From positions 1 to 64,000 of the forward strand of contig JAZQQY010000017.1 in the NCBI GenBank assembly GCA_045629285.1: a stretch of DNA of 64,000 nt. Reading direction: 5' to 3'. The DNA comes from UBA1723 sp045629285 (GTDB taxonomy: Bacteria; Bacteroidota; Bacteroidia; Bacteroidales; Paludibacteraceae). The notes beneath the pieces were generated by a model that saw nothing but the letters and a program-made list of their open reading frames with translations, made no database searches and was not told the DNA's origin. The position numbers and the translations under genes are program-made. Below are positions 25,400-34,917 of the stretch, one piece after another. Numbering within the stretch: the first letter of the stretch is position 1; each line of letters begins with the position of its first letter.

Positions 25400-26166
25400 A
25401 TAATCATGCATAAATAAAACACCACCTCCGTAATCACAAACGTAGCGCCGCAGCAATCACCGGTATATCCACCGATGTTCTTTCGCATGTATTGGAACAA
25501 CAAGACGGCGACAATAGGTGTCACGACGCAAGGAACGATGAATGACGATATTGCAGAACCACAGAAATAGTAGGCTAAACCTAGTGGAATGAATGTTATG
25601 ATTATCGACGAAACAATCTCATTGACGCTTGGCCTCTCATAAACCAACCTATTTTTCGATTCACTCTCCTTGCGAACGTATGGCAGGAATATAGTTATTG
25701 TTGACGATACAAACTTGCAATAAGAGTCGGCAAAAATCAGTGTGAATAATAGGAATAACGATGCTCCATCAGCCACTACAGCTGATAATGTATTGACCTG
25801 AACCAAGAAATAGAAAACCAAACCGACGACTCCATACGTACCGATATGGGAGTCTTTCATGATTCTCAAGATGCTATCCTTGTCGTAGCCGCCACCGAAT
25901 CCGTCGCAGAAATCGGCGAAACCATCTTCGTGCAGACAACCTGTCAGCAAGACTCTAGCAATCAGGCATAACACCGCAGTCAACATTGCCGGCAATGAGG
26001 TTGTAGCATACACTACAGCAAACATCATCAACCCGTTGAGATAGCCGATGATGGGCCAATACGGCACCACATGCTCGTAAAATGATTTGTCCACTTGCAT
26101 GATCTTCCACAACGGAAGTCGTGTGAAGAAACCGAATGTTGCAAATATCTGCCTAAACAAACTCAT
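25396..26166 (-). CDS. cobS: Adenosylcobinamide-GDP ribazoletransferase
   Basis: 256 residues, integral membrane. It joins adenosylcobinamide-GDP with alpha-ribazole (or its phosphate), the last step of B12 assembly. The signature HEDGFADFCDGFGGGYDKD (metal-binding Asp-rich motif) is followed by ILRIMKDSHIGTYG, with about six hydrophobic helices. It is the last gene of the B12 operon; its start abuts the cobT stop at 26166 (TAATG type). Confidence 0.95.
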   Translation of the reverse strand: MSLFRQIFATFGFFTRLPLWKIMQVDKSFYEHVVPYWPIIGYLNGLMMFAVVYATTSLPAMLTAVLCLIARVLLTGCLHEDGFADFCDGFGGGYDKDSILRIMKDSHIGTYGVVGLVFYFLVQVNTLSAVVADGASLFLLFTLIFADSYCKFVSSTITIFLPYVRKESESKNRLVYERPSVNEIVSSIIITFIPLGLAYYFCGSAISSFIVPCVVTPIVAVLLFQYMRKNIGGYTGDCCGATFVITEVVFYLCMII

Positions 26167-27206
26167 CAGAAATACTTTGTAATATTAGCGTGCTGGAAAT
26201 TATCCATTTCATTGATCATGTTGACAGCCGACTGAAGCAGCGGATAGGCACACACAGCACCTGTGCCCTCGCCTAAACGTAGACCAAGATTAAGTAGTGG
26301 AGATGCACCAAGATTCTCCAGCATCATCTTGTGTCCGCCTTCATCACCCTGATGACAAAAAACAGCGTAATCAAGGACGTTGGGTTGCAAACGTGAGGCT
26401 GCCAACATACATGCGGACATTATGAATCCGTCGACAAGGATTATCATTCCCAGACGTGCGGCTTGAAGCATGGCTCCAATAGCGGCAACCATCTCGTAGC
26501 CAGCGAAATATCTGATTCTATATTCAACAGAATCTCTTTCAGACGACTGGTTGAATCTCTCTATAGCACGTCTCAACACATCATACTTATGAGCGACTCC
26601 GTTTTTATCCAAACCAGAACCAGCCCCTACGCAATCCTCCAGCGGCACATTCTGAAACAAATGCATGAAGACACTGCTTGGCGAGGTGTTTGCGATTCCC
26701 ATTTCTCCGATGGAAATGACGTTGCAACCGATTTTGTGGCAAGAATCTACCTGTTCTGCTCCAACAGTCAAAGCCTTTTCATACTGCTCCACAGTCATTG
26801 CCGGGCCATACAAGAAATTCTCCGTACCATAGGCAATCTTCCTGTCAACAATATGGCTATGCTCAACCTTATCGAAATCATGGTCGACACCAACGTCGAC
26901 AATCCTCAAATCAAAACCATGTTGGCGGCAAAACATATTGATTCCACCTCCACCCTTTCCGTAGTTGATCATCTGCTGCCAAGTTACTTCACGTGGTGAG
27001 AACGAAACTCCCTCTTTTTCTATTCCGTGATCCCCACCAAACAAGATATGACAAGGATGGTTCAACACAGGTGATGTCGTGTGCTGAATGAGTCCGATCT
27101 GCAAGGCAAGTGTCTCAAGTCGACCCAATGAACCTTTCGGTTTATTGAGATTATCAATCTTCTGCTGCAGAACCTCTGCTATTGATCTATCAACTGGTTT
27201 TATCAT
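26166..27206 (-). CDS. cobT: Nicotinate-nucleotide:dimethylbenzimidazole phosphoribosyltransferase
   Basis: 346 residues. It makes alpha-ribazole 5'-phosphate from the lower-ligand base. Visible motifs: GDHGIEKEGVSFSPREVT, the glycine loop GKGGGGINMF, IGEMGIANT, and the catalytic Glu in LRLGEGTGA. The length matches Salmonella CobT (356). It overlaps cobU by 4 bp and abuts cobS. Which base is attached (5,6-dimethylbenzimidazole or another) cannot be read from the sequence. Confidence 0.95.
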   Translation of the reverse strand: MIKPVDRSIAEVLQQKIDNLNKPKGSLGRLETLALQIGLIQHTTSPVLNHPCHILFGGDHGIEKEGVSFSPREVTWQQMINYGKGGGGINMFCRQHGFDLRIVDVGVDHDFDKVEHSHIVDRKIAYGTENFLYGPAMTVEQYEKALTVGAEQVDSCHKIGCNVISIGEMGIANTSPSSVFMHLFQNVPLEDCVGAGSGLDKNGVAHKYDVLRRAIERFNQSSERDSVEYRIRYFAGYEMVAAIGAMLQAARLGMIILVDGFIMSACMLAASRLQPNVLDYAVFCHQGDEGGHKMMLENLGASPLLNLGLRLGEGTGAVCAYPLLQSAVNMINEMDNFQHANITKYF

Positions 27207-27712
27207 TTTATCTTAACCTCAATTCCAGAAACCATAAGATACACATCATCGGCATGAGCGGCAACATACTGATTCACAAGTCCTAGCAAATCAGTGAATT
27301 TACGCTGCACCTCGTTACCGCTCACTCCTCCTAATCCGATTTCGTTTGTCACAAAGATGAAGGTAGCATTCTGGGATGTGAATTTATCAAACTCCCCCCT
27401 GATTGCATCAAATGCAGAATAGACATCATTCAAGTCAAAGAAGTAATTGGTTGCCCAAAGAGTACAGCAATCAATAAGCACGACTCTTCCCGACACATCA
27501 TACTTGCTCAACGCTTTCTCCTCCTCTATGTTGGTCCATTGCGGTCCTCTTCTCTGCTGATGCACCAACACACGCTGTCTGAAATCGTCGTCCCAGATAC
27601 GTGCTGTCGCCATATAGACGGGATTTTCCGACAACGATAAGGCCATCTTCTCAGCAAAAACGCTTTTGCCACTGCGTTGACCACCAGTGATCAGGATGAT
27701 TCGTTTTACCAT
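27203..27712 (-). CDS. cobU: Adenosylcobinamide kinase / adenosylcobinamide-phosphate guanylyltransferase
   Basis: 169 residues. Bifunctional enzyme that phosphorylates adenosylcobinamide and then transfers GMP. The P-loop GGQRSGKSVFAE is at residues 8-19, the MATARIWDDDF and VHQQRRGPQW motifs carry the guanylylated-His region, and FVTNEIGLGGV is the late conserved motif. It overlaps the cobT start by 4 bp and the HAD gene stop by 1 bp. Confidence 0.95.
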   Translation of the reverse strand: MVKRIILITGGQRSGKSVFAEKMALSLSENPVYMATARIWDDDFRQRVLVHQQRRGPQWTNIEEEKALSKYDVSGRVVLIDCCTLWATNYFFDLNDVYSAFDAIRGEFDKFTSQNATFIFVTNEIGLGGVSGNEVQRKFTDLLGLVNQYVAAHADDVYLMVSGIEVKIK

Positions 27713-28422
27713 TATAGATATTTCTTAATATCAGACAATTCCGCAACTATATACGTCACAGGGCCATCCGGAACAAACGTCTTATCCCATCTATTGTAAA
27801 GCATTCCATCAATTTCCGAATTCATGGCTCCGACAATATCAGTATCGTAATTGTCGCCGATCATCAAAGTTGTTGCAATATCAGCTTTTGCCTGGCTTAA
27901 TGCGTATTCAAAAAACTGTCGGGATGGTTTATTTGCTCCGGCATGTTCACTTAGGATAACTGTATCAAAGAAGCCATCCAAACCAGTGGCTTTCAACTTC
28001 TTATATTGAAGTTCAGAGAATCCGTTACTGCAGATGTGAATGCGATAACCCTTCTCTTTCAAGTAATCCAACAACTCTTTTGCACCATCGATAAGTTTTG
28101 GAAATCTCATCGTAAGCTGAAGGAAATAGTTGTTGAGATCAAGACAATATTCATCTGAAAAATCCATTTCCGGTTTTGCTTCATTCAACGGACCTCTGAA
28201 TCTCTCCACAATCAACGTCGGTCTGGAAATCAAACCTTTGGCATAATCCGACCACAGTTTGACATTCCATTTCCAATATGAGTTTGAAAACTCCATAGCC
28301 GACTGAAAATATTTGTCAAGTCCACGCTCTTCATAAAGCTGAATCAAAGCATCCTGGGCGCAACCTGATGTGTCGTATAATGTATCGTCAAAATCAATGA
28401 ATATATCTTTATATTGTTTCAT
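27712..28422 (-). CDS. HAD-family phosphatase (YjjG-like) inside the B12 operon
   Basis: 236 residues. HAD motif I is DFDDTLYDTSG (nucleophile Asp 11), motif II ICSNG, motif III Lys in EHAGANKPSRQFF, and motif IV GDNYDTDIVGA. The closest named group is the YjjG pyrimidine nucleotidases. It is read through the operon with a TAATG junction to cobU, so it is expressed with nucleotide-loop assembly. No CobC (alpha-ribazole phosphatase) is seen in this window; this protein is a candidate to do that dephosphorylation. The family is certain; the role is inferred. Confidence 0.85.
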   Translation of the reverse strand: MKQYKDIFIDFDDTLYDTSGCAQDALIQLYEERGLDKYFQSAMEFSNSYWKWNVKLWSDYAKGLISRPTLIVERFRGPLNEAKPEMDFSDEYCLDLNNYFLQLTMRFPKLIDGAKELLDYLKEKGYRIHICSNGFSELQYKKLKATGLDGFFDTVILSEHAGANKPSRQFFEYALSQAKADIATTLMIGDNYDTDIVGAMNSEIDGMLYNRWDKTFVPDGPVTYIVAELSDIKKYL

Positions 28423-28446
28423 ATTAACTCATTAAAAAATTACGCA

Positions 28447-29232
28447 TTATGCATCAATAATAAATCTGTTGTCGACGGAATTGAACGATATTCCATTACC
28501 ATCAAAATATCTGTTTATCGTGCCGTCTTTGCATAATTCGGATGTTTTGCCATTCACAAAACCAAGTTTACGATCCAGAATCCATGTATAGTCGGAAATC
28601 TGCAACGCATGCTCAAGGTCGTGCGTAGATAGCAGAATCGTTTTATCAAGTCGACGTGTGAGGTCACGCAACAACTGCAGCAGCTTCACCTTACTCTGAA
28701 AATCAAGAAAAGCCGACGGTTCATCCAGGATAATCAACGGAGTCTGCTGGGCAACCGCCTTGGCGATCATCACCTTCTGACGTTCACCATCAGAAAGTTG
28801 CGACACGTTTCTGTCGGCAAAATCCTGAATACCGATCATCTCCATAGCCTCATCTACAATCTCCTTATCCTGTGTCGACAATGTTCCAAAGAAACCGGTA
28901 TACGGTGAACGGCCAAGAGATACCACCTCCCTTACCGTAATATCCTCCGACTTCACCCTATCAGTAAGCACAATGCCGACGACGCGAGACAACTCCTGCA
29001 CCGAATACGACTCCAACGTTTTGCCGGCAATCATGACATCACCACTCAGTTTGGGCAACAGACAAGAGATGGTGCGGATCAACGTCGACTTGCCAGAACC
29101 GTTTTTGCCAAGCAGACATGTCAGAGATCCTTTGGGCAGTGATGCCGAAAGTCCTTCGTGCAAAAGCGAAACATTAGCACCATTCTTATATCCTATGGAT
29201 AAATTGTCAAATTGAAGAATCATGTCTTTCAT
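28447..29232 (-). CDS. ABC transporter ATP-binding protein for B12/iron-chelate uptake (BtuD-like)
   Basis: 261 residues from the ATG at 29232, which overlaps the cbiB stop as ATGA; the longer frame starts with GTG. Walker A GKNGSGKST, signature LSDGERQKV, Walker B LIILDEPSAFLDF and the H-loop STHDLEH are complete. The layout is that of the FecE/BtuD ATPases. It should energise the permease encoded at 33898 and the binding protein at 43653, although the three genes are scattered through the operon. Confidence 0.88.
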   Translation of the reverse strand: MKDMILQFDNLSIGYKNGANVSLLHEGLSASLPKGSLTCLLGKNGSGKSTLIRTISCLLPKLSGDVMIAGKTLESYSVQELSRVVGIVLTDRVKSEDITVREVVSLGRSPYTGFFGTLSTQDKEIVDEAMEMIGIQDFADRNVSQLSDGERQKVMIAKAVAQQTPLIILDEPSAFLDFQSKVKLLQLLRDLTRRLDKTILLSTHDLEHALQISDYTWILDRKLGFVNGKTSELCKDGTINRYFDGNGISFNSVDNRFIIDA

Positions 29233-30212
29233 ATACAAATATAAATCAAGCACATAACGGGAATAACAACAGCAAGCACTTCAGCATAATAACATATTTC
29301 GCAGCTCAACCGCACATCATCATATACAATCTCTCGCTCATTGTCTCCAATGTAAGGCTTATACACCAATTCGCCGAAATAGTCGTGCGGACCACCAAAA
29401 CGACAATTCAGGATTCCGGCAAGAGCCGCTTCCGGCCAACCACTATTTGGAGAAAGGTGGCAAGGTCCGTATTTCAATACAAACTTAATATGCTTAACAA
29501 ATCCAAATTCATTGATGTTCAATGAGCCAGCCAACAAAATCAAAAAAGCAGTTATCCTGGCTGGAAAAAAATTGGCTATATCGTCGATTCGTGCTGCCCA
29601 GCAACCGAAATCTTTATAACGCTCGTTCTTATAACCAATCATTGAGTCCATCGTATTGATCATCTTATAAGTCATCATACCTGGCACGCCAAAAAGCAAA
29701 AGCCAAAAGATCGGAGCGACAACACCGTCACTAAGATTCTCTGCCAACGTCTCAAGTGCAGCTGTACGAACCTCCTGTGCTGATAGTTCAGAAGTATCTC
29801 TACCAACGATTCGCGCCACCTGATTACGTCCTTTTTCCAAACTCACTTCACATGCATCAAAAACCATTTTTACCTCTTTTCTCAACGTATGTCCGGCTAG
29901 ACAGAAAAAAACAAGAATTGATTGTAGCACCACAATGAAAAGATTACAAACAATTTTATCTTCCAACAAAAATAATTGGGGAATCTGCAAAAAAAGCCAA
30001 ACTGACACAAAAGTGACAGAGATACTTAGCAATGCAAAAAATGCACCTTTGAACACACGATGATCGCCTCCATTTAATCTGTGCACAAACCATGAAATCC
30101 ATTTTCCCATGTAAACTACAGGATGTGGCAAATCTTCCGGATCGCCATATTTACGATCCAGAATCCAACCTATTACAAGAGAGAAAATCAAAATCACATA
30201 ATTTCCGACCAT
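29229..30212 (-). CDS. cbiB: Adenosylcobinamide-phosphate synthase
   Basis: 327 residues with several membrane helices. It attaches aminopropanol (phosphate) to adenosylcobyric acid. Family motifs: WILDRKYGDPEDLPHPVVYMG near the start, LAENLSDGVVAPIFW, and KMINTMDSMIGYKNERY, then the LSPNSGWPEAALAG motif. Its start overlaps the end of cobD by 19 bp. Inner membrane. Confidence 0.95.
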   Translation of the reverse strand: MVGNYVILIFSLVIGWILDRKYGDPEDLPHPVVYMGKWISWFVHRLNGGDHRVFKGAFFALLSISVTFVSVWLFLQIPQLFLLEDKIVCNLFIVVLQSILVFFCLAGHTLRKEVKMVFDACEVSLEKGRNQVARIVGRDTSELSAQEVRTAALETLAENLSDGVVAPIFWLLLFGVPGMMTYKMINTMDSMIGYKNERYKDFGCWAARIDDIANFFPARITAFLILLAGSLNINEFGFVKHIKFVLKYGPCHLSPNSGWPEAALAGILNCRFGGPHDYFGELVYKPYIGDNEREIVYDDVRLSCEICYYAEVLAVVIPVMCLIYICI

Positions 30213-31207
30213 AAACCAATCAATCTGATGAGTTCATCATTATCTTTTCGCGACTGAACAGAGACTCTGAAATATGAGGAATCCAATCCATCAAAATTAT
30301 CTGCATTGCGAATAAGGACACCATGTTCTTTTGCCAAAAACTCTTTCAATTCTGCAGCAGTTGACTTTAACGTCCTGGCAAGAAAGAAATGACAATCTGA
30401 CGGAAGCACCTTGATTCCGTCGACTTGAGCGAGGCCATTTGCCAAATAAGCAGTCTCAGATAAAAGAGCATGAATATCAAAAGGATATTCATCTTTATGA
30501 TCCAGCAGATACGACGCCGCAAAGATAGACATTTGATTGACAGACCACGGCATACGCAGCGCAAAAATCTTCTCAGTGATATCTTTGCCAACCGTCAGAT
30601 AACCCAATCTAAGTCCAGGCACAGCAAATCGCTTTGTCAATGAGTTTATCATAATCACATTAGGAAACTCAATAATTTGCTTCTGACTAAGCAAAGATTT
30701 ATCCGAAAATGCCTCGTAGCTTGCATCAATCACAAAAATCGTATTCGGATGAGATTCAATGGCATCCATTAGCAAGTCGACGGGAATCACACCACCCGTA
30801 GGATTATTGGGATTACAAATCCACACCATCTGATGTTGGTCTGTAACTTCCCTCAAATCAGTGATTTTATCCACCGTATGATGGGCAGCAACACACGCAT
30901 CGGCATACTCCGAAAATGTAGGGACAAGTATGGCGGAATGGCTACACTCAAATGCTCGTGACACCATGTATATTGCCTCAGTTGCACCATTAGTGAACAT
31001 CACATTATCGGAATCAACGCAATTCATCTGGGCAATCTTGTTTTCCAACTCAGTCGGCACAGGCACAGGATAGTGTGTTAACGACTGCATGTTCTCTGTC
31101 AAGTGTCGGAACAAACCGTCGTGGCAAAAGAATGACGGGACATTGGAACTGAAATTCATTCTAATGCCGTCAAATTTGAATATGTCATCACCATGTCCGT
31201 GTATCAT
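30194..31207 (-). CDS. cobD: L-threonine-O-3-phosphate decarboxylase (PLP, class I aminotransferase fold)
   Basis: 337 residues. It makes (R)-1-amino-2-propanol phosphate, the arm used by CbiB. Visible: INFSSN-type opening (MNFSSNVPSFF), NPNNPTGG cofactor loop, catalytic Lys in SLTKRFAVPGLRLGYL and Arg in FRVSVQSR. Histidinol-phosphate aminotransferases share the fold, but the operon position beside cbiB and cbiP makes CobD by far the best call. It overlaps cbiB by 19 bp and follows cbiP by 18 bp. Confidence 0.9.
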   Translation of the reverse strand: MIHGHGDDIFKFDGIRMNFSSNVPSFFCHDGLFRHLTENMQSLTHYPVPVPTELENKIAQMNCVDSDNVMFTNGATEAIYMVSRAFECSHSAILVPTFSEYADACVAAHHTVDKITDLREVTDQHQMVWICNPNNPTGGVIPVDLLMDAIESHPNTIFVIDASYEAFSDKSLLSQKQIIEFPNVIMINSLTKRFAVPGLRLGYLTVGKDITEKIFALRMPWSVNQMSIFAASYLLDHKDEYPFDIHALLSETAYLANGLAQVDGIKVLPSDCHFFLARTLKSTAAELKEFLAKEHGVLIRNADNFDGLDSSYFRVSVQSRKDNDELIRLIGLWSEIM

Positions 31208-31225
31208 TGGGGTCCATTTATCATA

Positions 31226-32653
31226 TCACTCAGTTAGAATCTTATAAAGCAAATCCATGTCAAGATGCTTCCTTATATGATCAGCCAACAAATCATACTG
31301 CGTCTGTTTGAACTCCTCAACATCCACAAACTCACTCTTCTTACCATCAAATGCAGACAACAGATGGTTGACTACCGCAGTGTTATCAAGAAATCCGTGA
31401 ATGTAGGTTCCCCAACAATTATCCACATGCAAATAAGGCAAATCAGTGGTGCTGACACCCTGATGAATCTCATAACCTGAACATTGCTGACCGTCGAAAG
31501 TGAAATCAACCTGACGCGTCAACTTCTCATCCGACATCGTTGTCTCCATATCAAACAAGCCCAAGCCTGGCATATACGGCACTGAGCCTTCAACACCGTT
31601 GGAATCGGAAACCGACTTACCCATGATCTGGAATCCGCCACAGATGCCGACAACCGTTTTACCGGCTTTATGTGCGTCGACAATAGCCTTAGCCAAACCA
31701 GATCGTCTCAACCAATAAAGGTCGTCGATCGTCGACTTTGTACCAGGAATTATGATTATATCCGACTGTTTGATGTCGTCTATATTATTGGTATAAAATA
31801 AATTGACTCTTGGATTTCGTTCCAACACATCAAAATCAGTGAAATTGCTGATATGACAAAGCAAAATCACAGCCACATTGATTTTGGAATCATTCAATCC
31901 ATGTTGCTTATATTGAAGCTGTACGCTATCTTCCGCATCGATCACAATATCGTTGAACATCGGAACGACACCAAGCACCGGAACCTGACAAATTTCCTGA
32001 AGCATCTTTCTGCCCTCTTCAAAAAGTCGCAAGTCGCCACGAAATTTATTCACCACGATTCCTTTGATTCGTTTTCTATCCTCTGGAGTTTGAAGCATCA
32101 CACTTCCATAGCATGAGGCAAACACACCTCCTTTGTCAATGTCGGCTACAAGAATCACATCTGCGTCGGCATATTTTGCCATAGGCATATTCACAATGTC
32201 GGAATCTCTCAGATTGATCTCCGATACACTTCCGGCTCCTTCAAGCACAATAGGATTATATGAGGCAGAAAGACGGTTGAAAGATTCATGAACGTAGGTT
32301 CTCAACTCTTCCCGGCCATCTTTCTTAAAATAGTCGTATGCAGATTTATTGCCGATCGGTTTTCCATTCACCACGACCTGAGTCGTGTGATTCGAATTAG
32401 GTTTGAGCAAAACCGGATTCATATCAGAATGTGGATCAAGTCGACATGCCTGTGCCTGGACTGCCTGTGCACGTCCTATCTCCTTTCCGTCAGGCGTGAC
32501 AAATGAGTTCAAAGCCATATTCTGAGCTTTGAACGGAGCAGGCGAATAGCCATCCTGCAAGAAGATGCGACACAAAGCAGTAGCGATGATGCTCTTGCCA
32601 ACATCACTTCCTGTGCCGACCAGCATTATAGGATGCAACCGTCGTTTATCCAT
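31226..32653 (-). CDS. cbiP: Adenosylcobyric acid synthase (glutamine-hydrolysing)
   Basis: 475 residues. It amidates four carboxylates of the ring using glutamine and ATP. The N-terminal dethiobiotin-synthetase-like domain carries GTGSDVGKSIIATAL and FKAQNMALNSF; the C-terminal class I GATase has the Cys in VGICGGFQIMG and a late His in YIHGFLDN. Normal length for CobQ/CbiP. It overlaps the downstream-domain cbiA frame by 8 bp. Confidence 0.96.
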   Translation of the reverse strand: MDKRRLHPIMLVGTGSDVGKSIIATALCRIFLQDGYSPAPFKAQNMALNSFVTPDGKEIGRAQAVQAQACRLDPHSDMNPVLLKPNSNHTTQVVVNGKPIGNKSAYDYFKKDGREELRTYVHESFNRLSASYNPIVLEGAGSVSEINLRDSDIVNMPMAKYADADVILVADIDKGGVFASCYGSVMLQTPEDRKRIKGIVVNKFRGDLRLFEEGRKMLQEICQVPVLGVVPMFNDIVIDAEDSVQLQYKQHGLNDSKINVAVILLCHISNFTDFDVLERNPRVNLFYTNNIDDIKQSDIIIIPGTKSTIDDLYWLRRSGLAKAIVDAHKAGKTVVGICGGFQIMGKSVSDSNGVEGSVPYMPGLGLFDMETTMSDEKLTRQVDFTFDGQQCSGYEIHQGVSTTDLPYLHVDNCWGTYIHGFLDNTAVVNHLLSAFDGKKSEFVDVEEFKQTQYDLLADHIRKHLDMDLLYKILTE

Positions 32654-33230
32654 TCTTCAATTCTTTTAACCAGGTTTTATCGAATCCACATTCAGCCCAA
32701 TACCAATGTGTATATCCAGCTATCACATTTTTATATCTGTAAATCGGAGTGTCGACATCAGCTCCTTTTGCATTCTTCTGTATAATTTCCCTACTGAATT
32801 TGTCTGATTGCGAATCCCGAATATCAGAATAATGAAACTCATGTCCTTTGATCTCTATTCCACCGACACAAGCAGAACGATATCCAAGATGCAATCTGAA
32901 ATTCACCATTGATGCTGTAATGTTGAATACTCCACACATCTCAACACCATCAATATCGTGGCAAAGGTACAAGAATCCGCCGCACTCGGCAAAAACCATG
33001 CCTCCATTTTCTACAAAATCTTTGACACTAGCCATCATCGTCTTATTATCAGCCAACTGTCGAGAATATAATTCAGGATAGCCTCCTGGCAGATACAACA
33101 AATCGCATTGAGGCAACTCGTTGTCTTTCAACGGAGAAAAGAATCTCAGTTCTCCCAATCTGCGCAAATCATCCAAGTTGGCTTGATAGACAAAACTGAA
33201 TGCGATATCGTAAGCTACTGCAATAATCAT
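32646..33230 (-). CDS. cbiA: Cobyrinate a,c-diamide synthase, C-terminal glutamine amidotransferase part
   Basis: 194 residues covering the second half of CbiA: an opening IIAVAYDIAFSFVYQANLDDLR, which in intact CbiA follows a linker, then ELRFFSPL, YLPGGYPELY, and the GATase Cys in FAECGGFLYL with a late HYSDI region. Its ATG overlaps the stop of the N-terminal part (TTATGATT), a -1 frame relation. Both halves are otherwise complete. Either the enzyme works as two coupled subunits or one base has been gained or lost. Confidence 0.85.
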   Translation of the reverse strand: MIIAVAYDIAFSFVYQANLDDLRRLGELRFFSPLKDNELPQCDLLYLPGGYPELYSRQLADNKTMMASVKDFVENGGMVFAECGGFLYLCHDIDGVEMCGVFNITASMVNFRLHLGYRSACVGGIEIKGHEFHYSDIRDSQSDKFSREIIQKNAKGADVDTPIYRYKNVIAGYTHWYWAECGFDKTWLKELKNG

Positions 33231-33901
33231 AACATCAAGGTTTTATCCAATATTTTATCAATTGCCACATGAACCTCAACCTCGTCTGCAGCAGATGAAA
33301 TCATAGATTCTATCTCATCCTGATGCGAATAATCCAAGCCCAAATGTCGGTCGGGAATAACCAATTTCGGATTACGTTTCAGGTATCCCAAACACTCAAC
33401 TCCCGCATCGACACAAGCATCCTTCAAAAATGAGAAATGGGTTTCCGATGCAACATTATTGAAGACGACACCTGCCAAGTTGAGACTGGAATCAAAGTTC
33501 TTGAATCCATAAATTAGTGGAGCGACACTGTAGGCTACCGACTGTGAATTAACTACAAGCAGGACAGGCAAACCTAGCAGTTTTGCAATCTCCGCACTGC
33601 TTCCTTGGGATTTTGAATAACCGTCGAACAATCCCATGACACCCTCCACAACTCTCAAATCCGACGTTGAGCCATACTTTTCAAACATCTCTTTAATATG
33701 GGCATCTGAGGACATGAATGAATCCAGATTGATAGATGTATTGCCGCAAGCTATCTTGTGAAGCAACGAATCAATATAATCCGGCCCACATTTGTATGGC
33801 TGGACCGATAATCCGCGTCGACTCAACGCACGCATTATGCCCAATGAAAAAGTTGTCTTTCCACTGTTTGAAGTGGCTCCACCGATAAGAAATCCTTTCA
33901 T
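33227..33901 (-). CDS. cbiA: Cobyrinate a,c-diamide synthase, N-terminal ATPase part
   Basis: 224 residues with the ATP-binding half of CbiA: GGATSNSGKTTFSLGIMRAL, KCGPDYIDSLLH, LDSFM and VEGVMGLFDGY. The frame stops at the natural linker before the GATase domain, after KILDKTLML. The two frames together give ~418 residues, slightly below the usual 430-460, so little is missing. It overlaps the permease gene upstream by 4 bp. Confidence 0.85.
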   Translation of the reverse strand: MKGFLIGGATSNSGKTTFSLGIMRALSRRGLSVQPYKCGPDYIDSLLHKIACGNTSINLDSFMSSDAHIKEMFEKYGSTSDLRVVEGVMGLFDGYSKSQGSSAEIAKLLGLPVLLVVNSQSVAYSVAPLIYGFKNFDSSLNLAGVVFNNVASETHFSFLKDACVDAGVECLGYLKRNPKLVIPDRHLGLDYSHQDEIESMISSAADEVEVHVAIDKILDKTLML

Positions 33902-34917
33902 TTTCCCCTCCTTTTTAGTATGACTTTAAGTGCAACAGGAGCACCAATCAAAGCCGTCACCGAATTGATCGGCAATGCACCTTCGAAACCAGGCAATCGT
34001 GCAATCAGATTGCACAACAAGGCAATAGTAGCTCCACACAACATCGTTGCCGGTAATAAAATTGCATGGTTGGAACTTCTGAATATTGCTCGGCAAATGT
34101 GTGGTACGGCAAGGCCAATGAACATTATCGGTCCACAATAGGCCGTCACCACAGCAGCCAATATGCCAGCAACAGCCACCACACGCATCCTTGTTCTTCT
34201 GATGTCAACACCTAAGTTGACCGCATATAAGTCGCCAAGCGAAAACTGATTAAGCGGTTTTGCCAGAAGCATGGAGGCTGGCAATAGCAAACCGATCAGT
34301 GCAATAAAAACGTAGACTTGATCTCCAGTAACCTTTGAGAATGAACCCAATCCCCAAATGACGTATGTTCTGACATCCTCCTCCGAAGCAAAGAATTTAA
34401 GGATTCCGATGATTGCAGTAGCAAGATAGCCAATCAACACGCCAACGATAAGCAATGTCACATAACCTTCGAATCGACATGACAGATATGTTATCAGCAT
34501 CAACACCGACAATGAACCGATTATCGCCGACACCACAATTGCAGAATTACCGATCAATCCAAACTGATTGATCAAGCATCCTCCTACCGTACCGTTAAGC
34601 AACACCACAAATGCCACACCAAGGCTTGCGGCACTTGACACTCCCAACACCGACGGTCCAGCCAACGGATTGTGAAACAGAGTCTGCATCAACAGTCCAG
34701 AGACAGACAATCCAGCTCCACACGCCAACGCAGTCAACGTCTGTGGCAAACGTGTCTTGAGTATGATGTTTGTCCAGACCACATTGTCATCCTTCATTCC
34801 CAACAATATCTGCACCACGTGGGCAAAAGGAATATGGACAGAGCCTAGAGCAATGTTAAGAGATACCAATATCGGCACACTCAGTATTAGAAATGTCATT
34901 ACTGTTGATTGTCGCAT
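33898..34917 (-). CDS. FecCD/BtuC family ABC permease
   Basis: 339 residues with about nine hydrophobic helices. Family motifs: LPQTLTALACGAGLSVSGLLMQTLFHNPLAGPSVLG near the N-terminus, GLAVPHICR (the ATPase-coupling EAA-like loop) and LPINSVTALIGAPVALKVILKRR at the end. It imports a metal-tetrapyrrole or siderophore; B12 or cobinamide is inferred from context. It overlaps cbiA by 4 bp and the CbiJ-CbiD gene by 19 bp. Confidence 0.9.
   Translation of the reverse strand: MRQSTVMTFLILSVPILVSLNIALGSVHIPFAHVVQILLGMKDDNVVWTNIILKTRLPQTLTALACGAGLSVSGLLMQTLFHNPLAGPSVLGVSSAASLGVAFVVLLNGTVGGCLINQFGLIGNSAIVVSAIIGSLSVLMLITYLSCRFEGYVTLLIVGVLIGYLATAIIGILKFFASEEDVRTYVIWGLGSFSKVTGDQVYVFIALIGLLLPASMLLAKPLNQFSLGDLYAVNLGVDIRRTRMRVVAVAGILAAVVTAYCGPIMFIGLAVPHICRAIFRSSNHAILLPATMLCGATIALLCNLIARLPGFEGALPINSVTALIGAPVALKVILKRRGK

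Noticed and set aside
26463..26999. 178-codon open frame antisense to cobT
   Set aside because: Mirror frame of a confident enzyme gene; composition is low in typical protein patterns.
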